DNA from: Hyaloraphidium curvatum
Lineage: Eukaryota; Monoblepharomycota; Hyaloraphidiomycetes; Hyaloraphidiales; Hyaloraphidiaceae
DNA: 64,000 nucleotides
Reading direction: 5' to 3'
Assembly (NCBI GenBank): GCA_025558095.1
Contig: JAIVFI010000001.1
Coordinates: 696,501 to 760,500, forward strand
Shown: piece after piece, positions 9,904-19,539 of the stretch
Layout of the letters: every line of letters begins with the position of its first letter
Position numbering within the stretch: position 1 is the first letter of the stretch
Position numbers and translations under genes: made by a program
The notes under the pieces: model-generated
What the model was told of the DNA's origin: nothing
What the model saw: the letters and a program-made list of their open reading frames with translations, nothing else
Databases searched by the model: none

Positions 9904-11559
9904 GGCGGGCGGGCTGCTGCCGCCGCCGGAGATTCCGCCGGGCCCCGCGTGGTCCGGGCCGGAGAAAGGAGAAGCGGGAAAGTCGTCGCACCACTGCAAA
10001 GGCGGTGAGCCCCGGCTGGGCGGCCCTTTCTGCGAATCGGGCTCGAACCAACCGGAACGAGGCGGCGCCGTGCGATTCCGCGGCGAAAGGGCGCGCGTGT
10101 CTGAGGTTTCCGGACCCGCGCCCGGTCAGGGCCGCCGGCGGCCGAGATACGGGGCGACGCGGCACGCCGCTTGCAATCCGTTACTCGGGGAAACACTCGA
10201 ATGCAATATAGCCGCGCGCTCGTGTCCGCCGCGAGCCGAGAACGTCGCTGAAATGCCGACCCAAAAGGGTGGGGCTGCCCCGGAGCGGCGGTGAGCCCCC
10301 GCCCCTCCGCCGGCGCGCAAAACACCCACCCGAATCCGACCCCGCGTCGCAGAGACGGTGCTGGGCTCCGAGCGGGGGTTCCGGGGGGCGCTGGGCCGGA
10401 ATCGCGGGGGAAACTTGCGCGCGCGGCGGAGGCGCGTCCGACGGCCTTCCGGCCCCTCCGGGGGCCCGAAACGCGCGGAAGGCTACCGATGCGCGCTCCG
10501 GCGGTGCCGAATGGCCCGGCGGAAGCCGATACGCGGCGGGGAACGCCGTCCGAATCCCCTATTTGCCCCGCTAGGCGCCGCGCGCTAGGCGCGGGCCAAA
10601 TAGGCCGTGGAAACGCGTGGAAAAAGGCATCCCCGCGCCCCCGGGGCAGCGGATGGAGCTTTCCCGCTCCCCGAGGCGTTAGCTCGGGTCATTGCGGCGG
10701 CGTTCCGGCCGCCGGGGGCGGGGCGGGCCGCACGGCGTTCGCGGGGCGTGCGCGCGGCAGAAGGGCGCCGCCCCGGCCCGCGCCGCGCGGCGCGCGTGCC
10801 CGGTAGACCCCATCGGCTGCACGGAAACGAAAGGCCGATGGAAGGAGGTCGAAGCGGGTGCGTGGCTCCACGCTGCTTCGCATGGATGGGCCGTTCAAGA
10901 TCGCTCTCAATCTGCTCTCAACTGGTGGCTGAAAACTTGGGCGGCTCTCAACGAGCTCTCAACTCGCCGGGCATCAGAGTTTCAGAGGAATCGGTCCGAT
11001 TTACTCCCTCGAAGCTTGGCAGATGCCGGCTTTAGTCCCTTGGCAACGGAGGAAGTTGGCCTTTCTCCGCGACGAATGCAAAAAGGCGCGAGTTTCCGAC
11101 CCACCGGCCGAATCCCGGGAGTACCTGCGGGAGGACGGACAACGAACACCGATGCTGCAAGCTGCAGCACACTTGAACCTATTGAAGTCCCGATCGCATC
11201 CTGCCGGCCACCGCGGCCTCAACCAAGCGGGTGACACCTCATACTGTCCCCAGAACCTTTCTGCGAGGCCCAATACGATTCTTTCCTTGCCGCTCCTTTC
11301 TGTGTGCTCTGAGAAAGTGCAAATGGAGCCCGGAGCTTGTCTGATTTTTCCGTCGCGAACCATGGGCCGAAGCAGCGGGACGGAACAGTTGTTGCGCTGC
11401 CCGGTGGGAAGTTCGACGCAACCGGGATCGACGTCCAAATGCCCTGGATGTTACCAAAGCTACGTATCGGCTCGAAGCATTGTAGATCCCGTTGTGCTCT
11501 TGCGACTAAAGTGTAGTGTGAATGGACCAAGACGCTCGTTCTGCGCGAGAGGTGATGGG
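9904..11559. repeat. GC-rich spacer element of cassette 2
   Basis: No convincing gene in 1.66 kb. Position matches the spacers of the other two cassettes (between an HR gene and the 3' flank of a 7TM gene). A segment near 10600 (GGGCCAAATAGGC, then GGCATCCCCG) resembles the reverse complement of about 23270-23180 in cassette 3, so the spacers are at least partly homologous. The part from about 10850 to 11500 is less GC-rich; 11465-11555 resembles 13940-14035 (TCGGCTCGAAGCATT..), another small dispersed repeat. Confidence 0.5.
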
Positions 11560-11739
11560 CATCGGCAGTCCCCCGATCCGCCCCGAAAACCGCGGCCGGG
11601 GAGGCCATCCGCCGGGCCCCGTGGTCCCGGATCGGCACCCGTGCCGGCTGGTCGAGGCTCAGTTCGCAGGGGGAGGTCCCTACGGGTTGAGAGGCCCGCA
11701 CTTTCTCAAATCCAAGCGCAGCCAACCTCTGAGCTGTAT
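11560..11739 (-). repeat. Conserved 3' flank of 7TM gene B
   Basis: Gap-free match to 6349-6528, the flank of gene A, at an exactly constant offset of 5211 bases that continues into the coding region. Only about three mismatches in 180 bases, fewer than in the adjacent exon 2. Confidence 0.75.
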
Positions 11740-13601
11740 TCAGTAGCACACCGATTCCATCGTGAGGTAGATCCCGCTCCCCCTCGCCAGCCCCCACAGC
11801 GCAAACCCGACCGTGAGCATCGTCGCCGCCACCGTCCGCACGGTCCCGTAGCCGACCGGGACGCCCCAGAACCGCATCTCGAGCCCGCGCACGTCCAGGA
11901 GGGAGGAAAGCATGCGGTCGTGCCTGTCGATCTCGGACGCGAGGGGATGGGTGCGGTGCAGGAGCGCCATGCGGCGGAGGGCCTGGCGGGCTGTCACGTA
12001 GAGCGCGACGACGGAGCGGATCTGCGAGTTGGAGGCGGCGATCCCGATGAAGTCGATGAAAAAGATGGCGAGGAGCCATGAGACGTAGAGGACGAGCCAC
12101 ACGGGGATGCAGAGCCCGCCGATCTGCGGCGGACGCGCGGGCGGGGATCAGCCGGGGCCTGCCGGGGCTCGGCGATGACACTCACAAGGTTCAGGGCTGC
12201 GGCGATGGCTGCTGAAGCGCACAGCAGGAAAAAAGTGGTCCGGTCTCCCGTGAACAGGTACGGAATGCGCTTCTCCCAGATCCTCGAGAGCAGCAAGTGC
12301 AGCCGCACGTAAAGCTCTTCAGAGGCCGGTTCCTCGGCCATGGCCGGCTTCCTTTCCTCTGCAGACGCACGTTCGGTGCTCCTAAGCTGGCCGTCCAGGC
12401 GATCCAGCACGGAATCGAGAGCGAGCGACATCGCCCTGACGTGAAGCCTCTCGGCCAAACCCATCGCCGGGAAGGAGGCGATGAACCTGCCGGGTGCGCC
12501 GCCGAGGTACACCCACGCACAAATCGCGTAGAACAACGCGCCCAAAAGAGCCCACCACCATGCAGACCAGAACGAGCCTGCATAAGTGACCACGGCTGTA
12601 TAGGGTATGAGGGTCGCGGCAACCATCGAGGTCGCCCAGCGAAAGAAGAACTCGAAATCGCGGGACCATGCCGCACGTACGGCGACGGTACCGGAGCACG
12701 ATCGGAGGCCGCAGGGACACATGGGATCCCCCTCCCGATGGGCCACGAGCGCCGACGCGCCGTGCCCGAGCTCGATCGCGTCCGCGCAAACGTCCCCGTT
12801 TGCGGGCCCGCCGGGGCCCTGCAGGTCGAGAAGCTCTTTCCATCGGGCGATCGTGGCCAGGGCGTGGGATCCGAGGTCGGGATCGGGGGCGGCCGCGGAT
12901 GCCGGGGCTGCGCGGTCGGGTCCCTTTCGTGCGTCTTTCGACAATCGGAAGTAAGAGGACGAGTACGCCGCCCGAAAGAGGCCAACGGAAGCGAAAAGCC
13001 AGATTGCGCAGAATCCGGCGGTGCCGCAGGCCACGGCGCGCGCGGAGAACCGCCCGTCGTTGAGCACCGCGAGCGCGGGGCTGAGCGCGAGGCCGGCGGC
13101 GCTTTGAAGCACAGGACGCAGGCCAGGACGCGTGTTGAGCGGCGCCAGCAGCACCTGCAGGTCGATCCAAGCCGCGAGGTGTCCGCTGAGCGCGCCAATC
13201 TCGCGACGGAGGGCCCCCGTGGTCAGTGGGCGCTCCGAACGCGCCATAGCCGCGGGGTCCGCTGGCGACGTCAAGGGCCCCGAGCCGGGCGTGCGGCGCG
13301 GCGCGGCGACCGCGGCGGGAAGGATGGCGAGCCATTCGTCGGGCGTAAAGTCCACGAGGTCTCCGGCGAGCATCTCTGGCGCTCTGGTCGTGGCTCCGCG
13401 CGGCACACCGTCTTCCATGGGCAAATCGCTTATTTGCACGACGGCGGAAAGAGAAGAGGAAGATTCCTTCGCCGCGGAAGCGCGGAAGCGCGTGCGGTCC
13501 GCGGCAAGTCCACAGTCTACGGTGAAGTCAACCTGGCTGGAGGAGAATTCCGGGTGCGAGGCTGCCAGTCGCGGGGTCGCGGGGTGCCTCATGTTTCTCA
13601 T
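11740..13601 (-). CDS. 7TM-B: seven-TM membrane protein of the cassette family
   Basis: Two exons (13601-12186, 12123-11740; 62-nt phase-0 intron, GTGAGT donor) encode 599 residues from a true ATG, giving the fullest N-terminus of the A/B/C group. Layout matches gene A: FTPDEWLAILP, TM1-TM2, CPCGLRSC in a cytosolic loop, TM3, TM4 with WWW, SEELYVRL helix, TM5|intron|TM6, SNSQIRS, TM7, TMESVCY at the end. TM1/TM2 and the TM3 region have diverged most from A and C, while the C-terminal exon is nearly unchanged. Forms a same-strand pair with HR2. Function unknown. Confidence 0.84.
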
Positions 13602-14077
13602 CGCGCCACTTTTGCCTGCCGGCCCATCATATACGCTTCCTCAAGACCTTGATACCTCATCCTTGAACACATCGTGATATTGGCTAGCTTGCCTTATGCG
13701 GCACCGTCTTTTCGCTCGTCTCCATTCTCCCAAACTCTATCCATCAGAACCGAACGGATGCTCAGCTCTTTGTGACATGGTCCAGCAGCATCTGGATCTG
13801 GCGTCCTAGGGATTCGAGGCTGCTCGTTGGAAGCCGAACCCGCTCACGGTGCCGTGCCTGCTGTCTGCGGTCATGCCTTGGCCGGACTCGACCGTCGTCA
13901 CAATACCCAGCACACTCTCACTGGCTGCTTGTCGGCTCGAAGCATTAGAGATCCCCTTGAGTCCTTGTCTCTGGCGATCGAAATGTGGTGCGAATGGAGC
14001 AAGACTTTGCTCGCGAGAGGCCTTGTGAGACTTGTGATGGGCCCGCGGTCCCGCGACCGTTCACACCACCTCCACCG
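13602..14077. other. Intergenic, with small dispersed repeats
   Basis: 476 bases without a gene. The first part (TCAAGACCTTGATACC near 13643) resembles the reverse complement of about 22715-22690, and 13935-14035 resembles 11465-11555. These look like pieces of dispersed repeats abutting cassette 2. The promoters of 7TM-B and of the gene at 14078 must lie here. Confidence 0.45.
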
Positions 14078-15928
14078 ATGGCCAAACCCGCGGGCGCCCC
14101 GAAGGGCGGGCGAGCGCCGCGCGCGGGGTCTTTTGCAAAGCGCGGGCGCGCGTCTGCGGGCGGCGGCGACGACACGACGGACGAGACGGTGTCGGCGGAC
14201 CACCGCGCCGCGCCGCCGGCCAAGCGCGCGCGCACCGCCGCGGCGGCCGAGGACGCCTCTCAGCCGCCGCCCGCCGCGCCGCCGCCCGCCGCGCCGCCGC
14301 TCGCCACGCCGGTGTCGAAGGCGCGCGCCGCCGCCGCCACGCCGTTCACCACCAAGTCGTCGCCCGCGCTGCGGCTGCCAACCTCGCCCGACGCCGCGCC
14401 GCCGGAATGGCAATACGTGGGCGGCGACCCCGCTTCGCACCCGCCGGGCTTCGTTCTGGCCGAGGACTCGGATCCCGAGGACGGCGACCCCGCGGAGCGC
14501 AGCGCACGCGTCGAAGCCCTCCGGACCGGCTTCGCGCGCGGCGACCTGCTCGCCCTCGTCTCGTGCTTCCCCGTGCGCGTGCAAGGCGGCGGCTGGCACA
14601 CCGAATTCGACAACGACGCCGACATCGCGGACTGGGAGGCCGTGGACCCGGCGCTGCTCCGCGGCAGGGCGTCGCCGGCCCCGAACGCGTCGCTGCTGCC
14701 CGAGATCGCCTCGCCGGAGCTCAGCTCGCAGCCCGTGCCCAAAATCGCGGCTTCCCAGCCTCAGGCGCAACCGCCGCCGCCCCCGAAGCTGCAGCCCGCC
14801 CCCATCCTGGACCGCTCCCCCCCGCCCTCGCGCCCGCACCCCACCGCCTTCGCCACGGGCTGGCGCACCGTCGAGAAGCCGAAACCGCGCGGGATCCCCG
14901 TCAGCCAGGCGGTCCAGCCTAAGGCCAAGGGGAAGCGCGTGCCTCCCCCGCCCCCGCCGGTGCTGGCGCCGAGGCCGGGCAGGCCCGCGGGGATCAAGGT
15001 CACCCCGAAGGCAACCTCGCGGCCGGCGGAGGAGCCCGAGCCGAGCTCCGCGGACCCTTTGGTGCTCTCGCCCGTGGTCGAGAAGCTCGGCAAGACGCTT
15101 GCCGAGGCTGCGAAAAAGGTCAAGTCCAAGGCGGGCACCAAGCCCAAGCAGCCGGAACCGGAACCGCCACGCCATGCCGCCGAACAACCCGCGCGCGCAT
15201 CCCCCGCCCCCGCGCACGCATCATCGCTCGGCGACACCGCCCGCGCCGTCTCCGATCCCCCCCGCGAGAGCGGGACCACCGGCACCCTCCCCCCGGCACC
15301 CCGCGCCGCAACGCCTCCCCCCCGCGAGGGCACCCCGTCCCGCCCCTCCTCTCCCCGCGCGAGGACCAGCACCCCCACCCGCCCCGTCGTGCGGCGCTTG
15401 TCGCCCACCAGCGCCTCCAAGCAGGCCAGCCGGGCCCCGCGCGGGACGAGGCGCGCGACGCTGGGCGGCGGCGTGCGCCCCGTCGCGGGGGCCAAGCGCG
15501 GCCGGCGCAGGACGGAACCCGTTCGCGGCCGCGCGGCGTTCGAGTTTTCCGAGCCCGATCACGACGAGGAGATGCCCGACGCGGACGAGATCGCGGACGA
15601 CGATCTGCCCCCGCCCGTTCCCGCGCCCGCACCGGCATCCCCGCGCAAGAAACCCCGCCCGGCGCCGCCGGACCACGGCTGGCCGCCGCTCTCGGACCCG
15701 TACTTCTTCCCCAACTACCCTTCCCCCGCCCCGACCCCCCTGCCGGACCCCTCCCTCGCGGCGGGCCTGCAAGCCGCGGCGGCGCTGCTGGCGCGCGAGG
15801 CCGGGTACGCCAAGGAGCTCGAGGATGCGGAGAGGAGGGAGAGGGAGCGCGAGGCGGAGAGGGTGAGGAGGCGGGCGGCGATGGAGGGCGACGAGGAGGA
15901 CGAGCTTGTGGCGGCGGGGCCGGCGTAG
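14078..15928 (+). CDS. Proline/alanine-rich, largely disordered protein
   Basis: A single exon of 616 residues from ATG 14078 (MAKPAGAPKGGRAPR). An in-frame ATG at 13994 lies inside repeat-like DNA, so I prefer the later start. Most of the chain is low-complexity Pro/Ala/Arg/Ser. A compact island at about residues 110-190 (PPEWQYVGGDPASHPPGFVL.., GDLLALVSCFPVRVQGGGW) is the best candidate for a folded or binding segment. An acidic patch (EPDHDEEMPDADEIADDDL) is followed by a Pro/Tyr stretch and a charged coiled-coil tail (KELEDAERREREREAERVRR). Basic clusters (KRARTAA, AKRGRRR) suggest a nuclear location. Family not recognised. Biased composition makes spurious reading possible, but the uninterrupted frame and the terminal coiled coil support a real gene. 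Confidence 0.68.
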   Translation: MAKPAGAPKGGRAPRAGSFAKRGRASAGGGDDTTDETVSADHRAAPPAKRARTAAAAEDASQPPPAAPPPAAPPLATPVSKARAAAATPFTTKSSPALRLPTSPDAAPPEWQYVGGDPASHPPGFVLAEDSDPEDGDPAERSARVEALRTGFARGDLLALVSCFPVRVQGGGWHTEFDNDADIADWEAVDPALLRGRASPAPNASLLPEIASPELSSQPVPKIAASQPQAQPPPPPKLQPAPILDRSPPPSRPHPTAFATGWRTVEKPKPRGIPVSQAVQPKAKGKRVPPPPPPVLAPRPGRPAGIKVTPKATSRPAEEPEPSSADPLVLSPVVEKLGKTLAEAAKKVKSKAGTKPKQPEPEPPRHAAEQPARASPAPAHASSLGDTARAVSDPPRESGTTGTLPPAPRAATPPPREGTPSRPSSPRARTSTPTRPVVRRLSPTSASKQASRAPRGTRRATLGGGVRPVAGAKRGRRRTEPVRGRAAFEFSEPDHDEEMPDADEIADDDLPPPVPAPAPASPRKKPRPAPPDHGWPPLSDPYFFPNYPSPAPTPLPDPSLAAGLQAAAALLAREAGYAKELEDAERREREREAERVRRRAAMEGDEEDELVAAGPA

Positions 15929-15969
15929 CTTTCCTGGTTGGTTGGGCAAGTAGATTGATGCGCAGACAG

Positions 15970-16788
15970 TTACCGGTGCGGTTTGCCGCGGGGAGGGGAG
16001 AGGTCCGATAGCACCGCCTCCGGCACCCCCGCCCTCCTGAGCACGCGCACCAACCCCTCCCTGTCCCCCTCCTCCGAAACGATGAAACCGGCCTCCACGT
16101 CCCCGCCAGGCAAGGGCGGCCCGTCGTGCAGGACGTCCATCATCTTCTCCCTGCACTTCCTCCCCGCGCTGTCCACATCGACCGTCTCGGTCCGGTGCCT
16201 CCTCAGGTACTCCCCGCACCCCGCCGCGCTCCCGAGCAGCAGGATGAGTATCAGCCTCCCCCTGAAATACACCCCGCCGCGCAGCCCCAGCTCCGAAGCC
16301 CACCGCCGTATCAGCGCGCAGTAGGGCGCGGGGCGGCGCATGTGGTGCAGCCGGAGCAGGAGGAGCCGCGCCGCTTCCTGCCCGCCCGGTTGCGGTTGCG
16401 CGTCGGGTTCCGGAGGAGCAGGGGGTTCGAGGCGGAGGGAATCGCATGCCGCCGCGACGGCATCGGGGAACGCGTCCAAGTCGCCCCCCGCGGCGTCGAA
16501 CGCGAGGCGGGCGGCGTGCATCGCCCTCCCCGCCGCCCCGTTGTCCAACCCGTCGCGCTCGGTCCTGACTTCCTTCAGTTCGCACACCCCATCGGACGAG
16601 TACGCGGCGGAGAGGGTGCCGAGCAAGCCGCCCTCCCCGTCGTCGGAGAGGTCCCGGAGGTTCACGACCAGGAGCGAGCCGGAGCCGCGGGGGTGCACGC
16701 CGAGGTCGGAGGAGTAGATGGCGCGGAGGAGGGTGAGGGGGTCGGAGTCAAGGTCGGGAAGGGGATCCGGGGGAGATTGGGAGGGCAT
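15970..16788 (-). CDS. RWD domain / Prp3 C-terminal-like protein (RWDD2-like)
   Basis: Single exon of 272 residues from ATG 16788. The frame also allows an ATG at 16875, but that extension (MSVTPISRPMRRRHRRPP) looks untranslated or leader-like. The N-terminus (LTLLRAIYSSDLGVH.., LLVVNLRDL) fits the first strand and helix of an RWD domain. The C-terminal half (LLLRLHHMRRPAPYCALIRRWASELGLRGGVYFRGRL) fits the DUF1115/Prp3-C module of RWDD2A/B: the HH..., WA-ELGL-G, and G-L-I-L elements occur in order. RWDD2 proteins are poorly characterised and may bind ubiquitin-pathway partners. Converges tail to tail with the proline-rich gene, only 41 bases apart. Assignment is from motif resemblance. Confidence 0.6.
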   Translation of the reverse strand: MPSQSPPDPLPDLDSDPLTLLRAIYSSDLGVHPRGSGSLLVVNLRDLSDDGEGGLLGTLSAAYSSDGVCELKEVRTERDGLDNGAAGRAMHAARLAFDAAGGDLDAFPDAVAAACDSLRLEPPAPPEPDAQPQPGGQEAARLLLLRLHHMRRPAPYCALIRRWASELGLRGGVYFRGRLILILLLGSAAGCGEYLRRHRTETVDVDSAGRKCREKMMDVLHDGPPLPGGDVEAGFIVSEEGDREGLVRVLRRAGVPEAVLSDLSPPRGKPHR

Positions 16789-16916
16789 GCGATGCGGATT
16801 TGCGGTGGAGAAGGGATGTTTGGGCGGGCGTCTGTGTCGGCGGCGCATGGGACGGGATATCGGGGTGACAGACATCGACCAGGTAAGAAAAGATGATCAT
16901 TGCGCGTGCCAGATCG

Positions 16917-18650
16917 TCACGTGTCCCTATCATCTTCCCAGAGCTGCCTGTACGCCTCCTTGTGCAGCGTCAAGTGGCAGCACTCGGAGCACTGGCAGAT
17001 GCCATCCTCTTTGCAGGAGAACCTCCCATAGCCAGACTCGTGCCGTACGTACCTCGAAGGTTTGCCCGATGCGTTCACAAGCCATCCCCGGGGCAAGCCT
17101 CTGCGCTTCACGTCCAAATCCATGCAAGACTGACAGTTCAGAATGCTTCCACCGTTGCAGGTGCCAGACCGACAGCATGTATCACAACTGAAGCCCGTGT
17201 CTTTCCCACAGCAAAACTTGTTGCTGTTCCCCAGCAGAAAACGTCTGGTGCCATCGATGATAATGGGCACATGAGGCTCAGCTGCCCGAACAATTGCTGC
17301 AATACCGGGCTTGGTCTGCACTTCAGACTCTTCGCCGTCGGGAAGGACAAGCACGAGCTCCTTTCCGCTTGTGCTGGCCTTGAGTCGGATCTGACCCAGC
17401 TGAAGAGTGTTTGCATCCGGAAAGAACGCGGACAGATCCGGTGCTTTCTCCTTTAGCTCGCTCAGCTCCACGGTAAGGTTGTCCAATCGCTGTGCCAAAC
17501 GCTCGACACCGGCACTCTGCGAATCCACGCGCTCCTTCAGCTCCGAAAAGACGTCCGGGCCTTCAATGAGAGCGGCATCCGGATCGTCCTGCTGACAAGC
17601 ACCAATAACAAGCACCTCCTCGGGCACAACTGTCCCCAGGTGCGTCACCCATCGTGACCTATCCCTGTCTGATAGCTGCAGTTGGTCGAATGCGTGAGCC
17701 AATCCGTCTCCACTCCCGTAATCCGAGCTCATGTGGGCAAAATAAGCTGCCTTCTGTCCAGGAGTAAGCCCACGGAGAACCCGCGTCAGCCTCCGCTCGT
17801 CGCCTGTCCGCGTGATGCGCGCCACGTGCGCAACCCCAAGTGCGGGGTTGGAGGAAGCCCAGATGCGAATCAAGGAATCCCGAATGTCTCGACCATCGGA
17901 GAACTTCCATCGTTCGTCGTTTTCGGTGCCCCTGCCCTCTTCAATGCTGCCACCTTCCAGCACAATCCGCGCATCACCCAAGCTCTTCACCACGGTTCGA
18001 TGATTCTGCACGAACGGGTGCAATCCGGTCTCGGTGACCCAGGCCAGCGAGATGTAACGCGCGTTGCCGACGTAGGCAGCGTACGGCTGGAGCATGTGCC
18101 AACCATCAAGGCCGGGGACGTCCCGGAGGGCCTGCATTGCCAACTCAGCGCTTTCGTTGCGCCTGCTGTACCCGTTCTGCTGATCCTCGAGGCCCGAAGA
18201 CATCGCGCTGTATCCACTGTCATGGTCGGCACGGCTGTGGCTCCGTTCGCGGTTCTCGGCATTGCGGTCCCTCGCGGCGCTGGATCCCGAGGACGCCGAG
18301 CTGGCCCCGCCCCTTCCCGACGCTCCGAACATGCCGAATCGCGCTTTGCCTTCCGCAAACGCATCGTTGCGCTGGTGGTTTTCGCTCGAGCGCTGCGTAT
18401 CGCTCGTCGTCGTGTCCCTGCTCGTCCCTGTGTCCTCGTTGAAGCGCTCGCGCGCCGTCTCGGAATCGTGCCTAAAGGACCTTCCCTCCGACCGCCCCGA
18501 GGCTTCGGCACCGGCACGGTTGATCTTGACGCTGCCCGGGCGCAGGCCGTCGGCGTGCTGGCTCCAGAGCACCACGAGCGGGCGCGATGTGGCGTTGGCC
18601 ACCGACCACTGCGGGGGCTCGTCGAGCTGGCGCACCGCGGCCTGGGCCAT
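16917..18650 (-). CDS. Protein with Cys-rich C-terminal repeats
   Basis: Single exon of 577 residues; ATG 18650 is the first ATG after an in-frame TAA. Residues 1-160 are polar and low complexity (RSSENHQRND, SASSGSSAARDRNAENRERS). A middle region (DGWHMLQPYAAYVGNARYIS..) is unrecognised, followed by a short coiled coil (ELKERVDSQSAGVERLAQRL). The last 110 residues carry two Cys clusters: FCCGKDTGFSCDTCCRSGTC..NCQSC and SCKEDGICQCSECC, separated by GWLVNASGKPSRYVRHESGY. This order (Cys pair, CD.CC...C.NCQSC, then a N.SG..S...  stretch leading to the next Cys pair) resembles the poorly characterised CGPNNG-type Cys repeats found in many protists, which probably bind metal. Function unknown. 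Confidence 0.65.
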   Translation of the reverse strand: MAQAAVRQLDEPPQWSVANATSRPLVVLWSQHADGLRPGSVKINRAGAEASGRSEGRSFRHDSETARERFNEDTGTSRDTTTSDTQRSSENHQRNDAFAEGKARFGMFGASGRGGASSASSGSSAARDRNAENRERSHSRADHDSGYSAMSSGLEDQQNGYSRRNESAELAMQALRDVPGLDGWHMLQPYAAYVGNARYISLAWVTETGLHPFVQNHRTVVKSLGDARIVLEGGSIEEGRGTENDERWKFSDGRDIRDSLIRIWASSNPALGVAHVARITRTGDERRLTRVLRGLTPGQKAAYFAHMSSDYGSGDGLAHAFDQLQLSDRDRSRWVTHLGTVVPEEVLVIGACQQDDPDAALIEGPDVFSELKERVDSQSAGVERLAQRLDNLTVELSELKEKAPDLSAFFPDANTLQLGQIRLKASTSGKELVLVLPDGEESEVQTKPGIAAIVRAAEPHVPIIIDGTRRFLLGNSNKFCCGKDTGFSCDTCCRSGTCNGGSILNCQSCMDLDVKRRGLPRGWLVNASGKPSRYVRHESGYGRFSCKEDGICQCSECCHLTLHKEAYRQLWEDDRDT

Positions 18651-19539
18651 TGCGAAGAAGTGGTAGAGTTGCGATGCCGGTGGTTAACGACGGCGGAATC
18701 TCTGGATTCGCTCGACGGAGCGGCGGGAATGTTGCGTAGCGCAAGGGACGAACTGACACAATCGGTCACGTGTTTCTGCTCCATCGATCGATCACTCGCT
18801 AACAAGAGCGCAAATTGCCAAACAAGCAGCTTATGCTTTGCAGGAAGCTGGACGCAAAGTGTGGCTCGGAAAACGGAGGACTTGCTTGGAACGTCCTTCC
18901 CTCAAAGGGTGCTGAATGAGAGAGCCCCATCCGGGCCAGATTTGGCGTCGCCGGCTGATATGGTCGTGTTGCTCCAGCCTGAGCAGCAGAAGGCTGCAAC
19001 AGGATGGAAACGCAGTGCCGGTCTGACGGCAGGCGCGGACAGTAGTCCATTCGAATTCTCCTTGCTAACCGGAGCCCGACGACGGTTCGCACGGTCCACT
19101 CGTGCCGGCGAGACCGGGAAGTTGCCCGGGTTAGACAGGGGCCCGCGGATCAATAGACGCGGAGGTCTATTGCAGCCGGCAGCGTGGGGGGTGTCTTCGC
19201 GCGCGCTCATTCGCCCCCACCCTCCCACCGTTCGGCGAATCAGCGCATCCAAGTCGCCAAGGCGGGCTGGCCTGCCGCCTGGGCGCATCGTGGCAGAACA
19301 CTGCCCACAGCCCCCCCGCCTGGGCGCATCGTGGCAGAACACTGCCCACAGCCCAACCGCGCTGGTTCGACCGATCGGGTCGACAGAGAGGACACGAGTG
19401 GACCGGAACGATCGACGCTGTTGATCACGCAGACGGACGCACTACGCCGCCGCGAATACTGCGAGTACCGCGCGAGGCCTCACTGGGAGACTTGTTCGCG
19501 AAGCCGCTGTTACGCGGAGCCACGACCCAAGCGCCCGAG
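18651..19539. other. Intergenic between Cys-rich gene and 7TM-C, with a 41-base direct repeat
   Basis: 889 bases without a supported gene. A direct repeat of period 41 occupies about 19277-19358: two copies of GCCTGGGCGCATCGTGGCAG.. lie back to back. The rest is ordinary intergenic sequence. The frame of 7TM-C is open upstream of its ATG to about 19492, and that part matches the N-terminal coding sequence of genes A and B from RGATT.APEM onward. Confidence 0.5.
19277..19358. repeat. Two-copy 41-base tandem repeat
   Basis: GCCTGGGCGCATCGTGGCAG followed by AACACTGCCCACAGCCC starts at 19277 and again at 19318. Only two copies, so likely replication slippage. Confidence 0.85.

Noticed and set aside
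13827-15866. A 679-codon open frame overlapping the proline-rich gene in another frame, and its 439-codon antisense counterpart
   Set aside because: Both are Arg/Pro low-complexity shadows of the GC-rich gene at 14078-15928. Only the chosen frame ends in a coherent coiled coil and acidic segments.
19277-19358. CRISPR-like direct repeats
   Set aside because: Only two abutting copies without spacers, in a eukaryotic nuclear genome; a simple tandem duplication.
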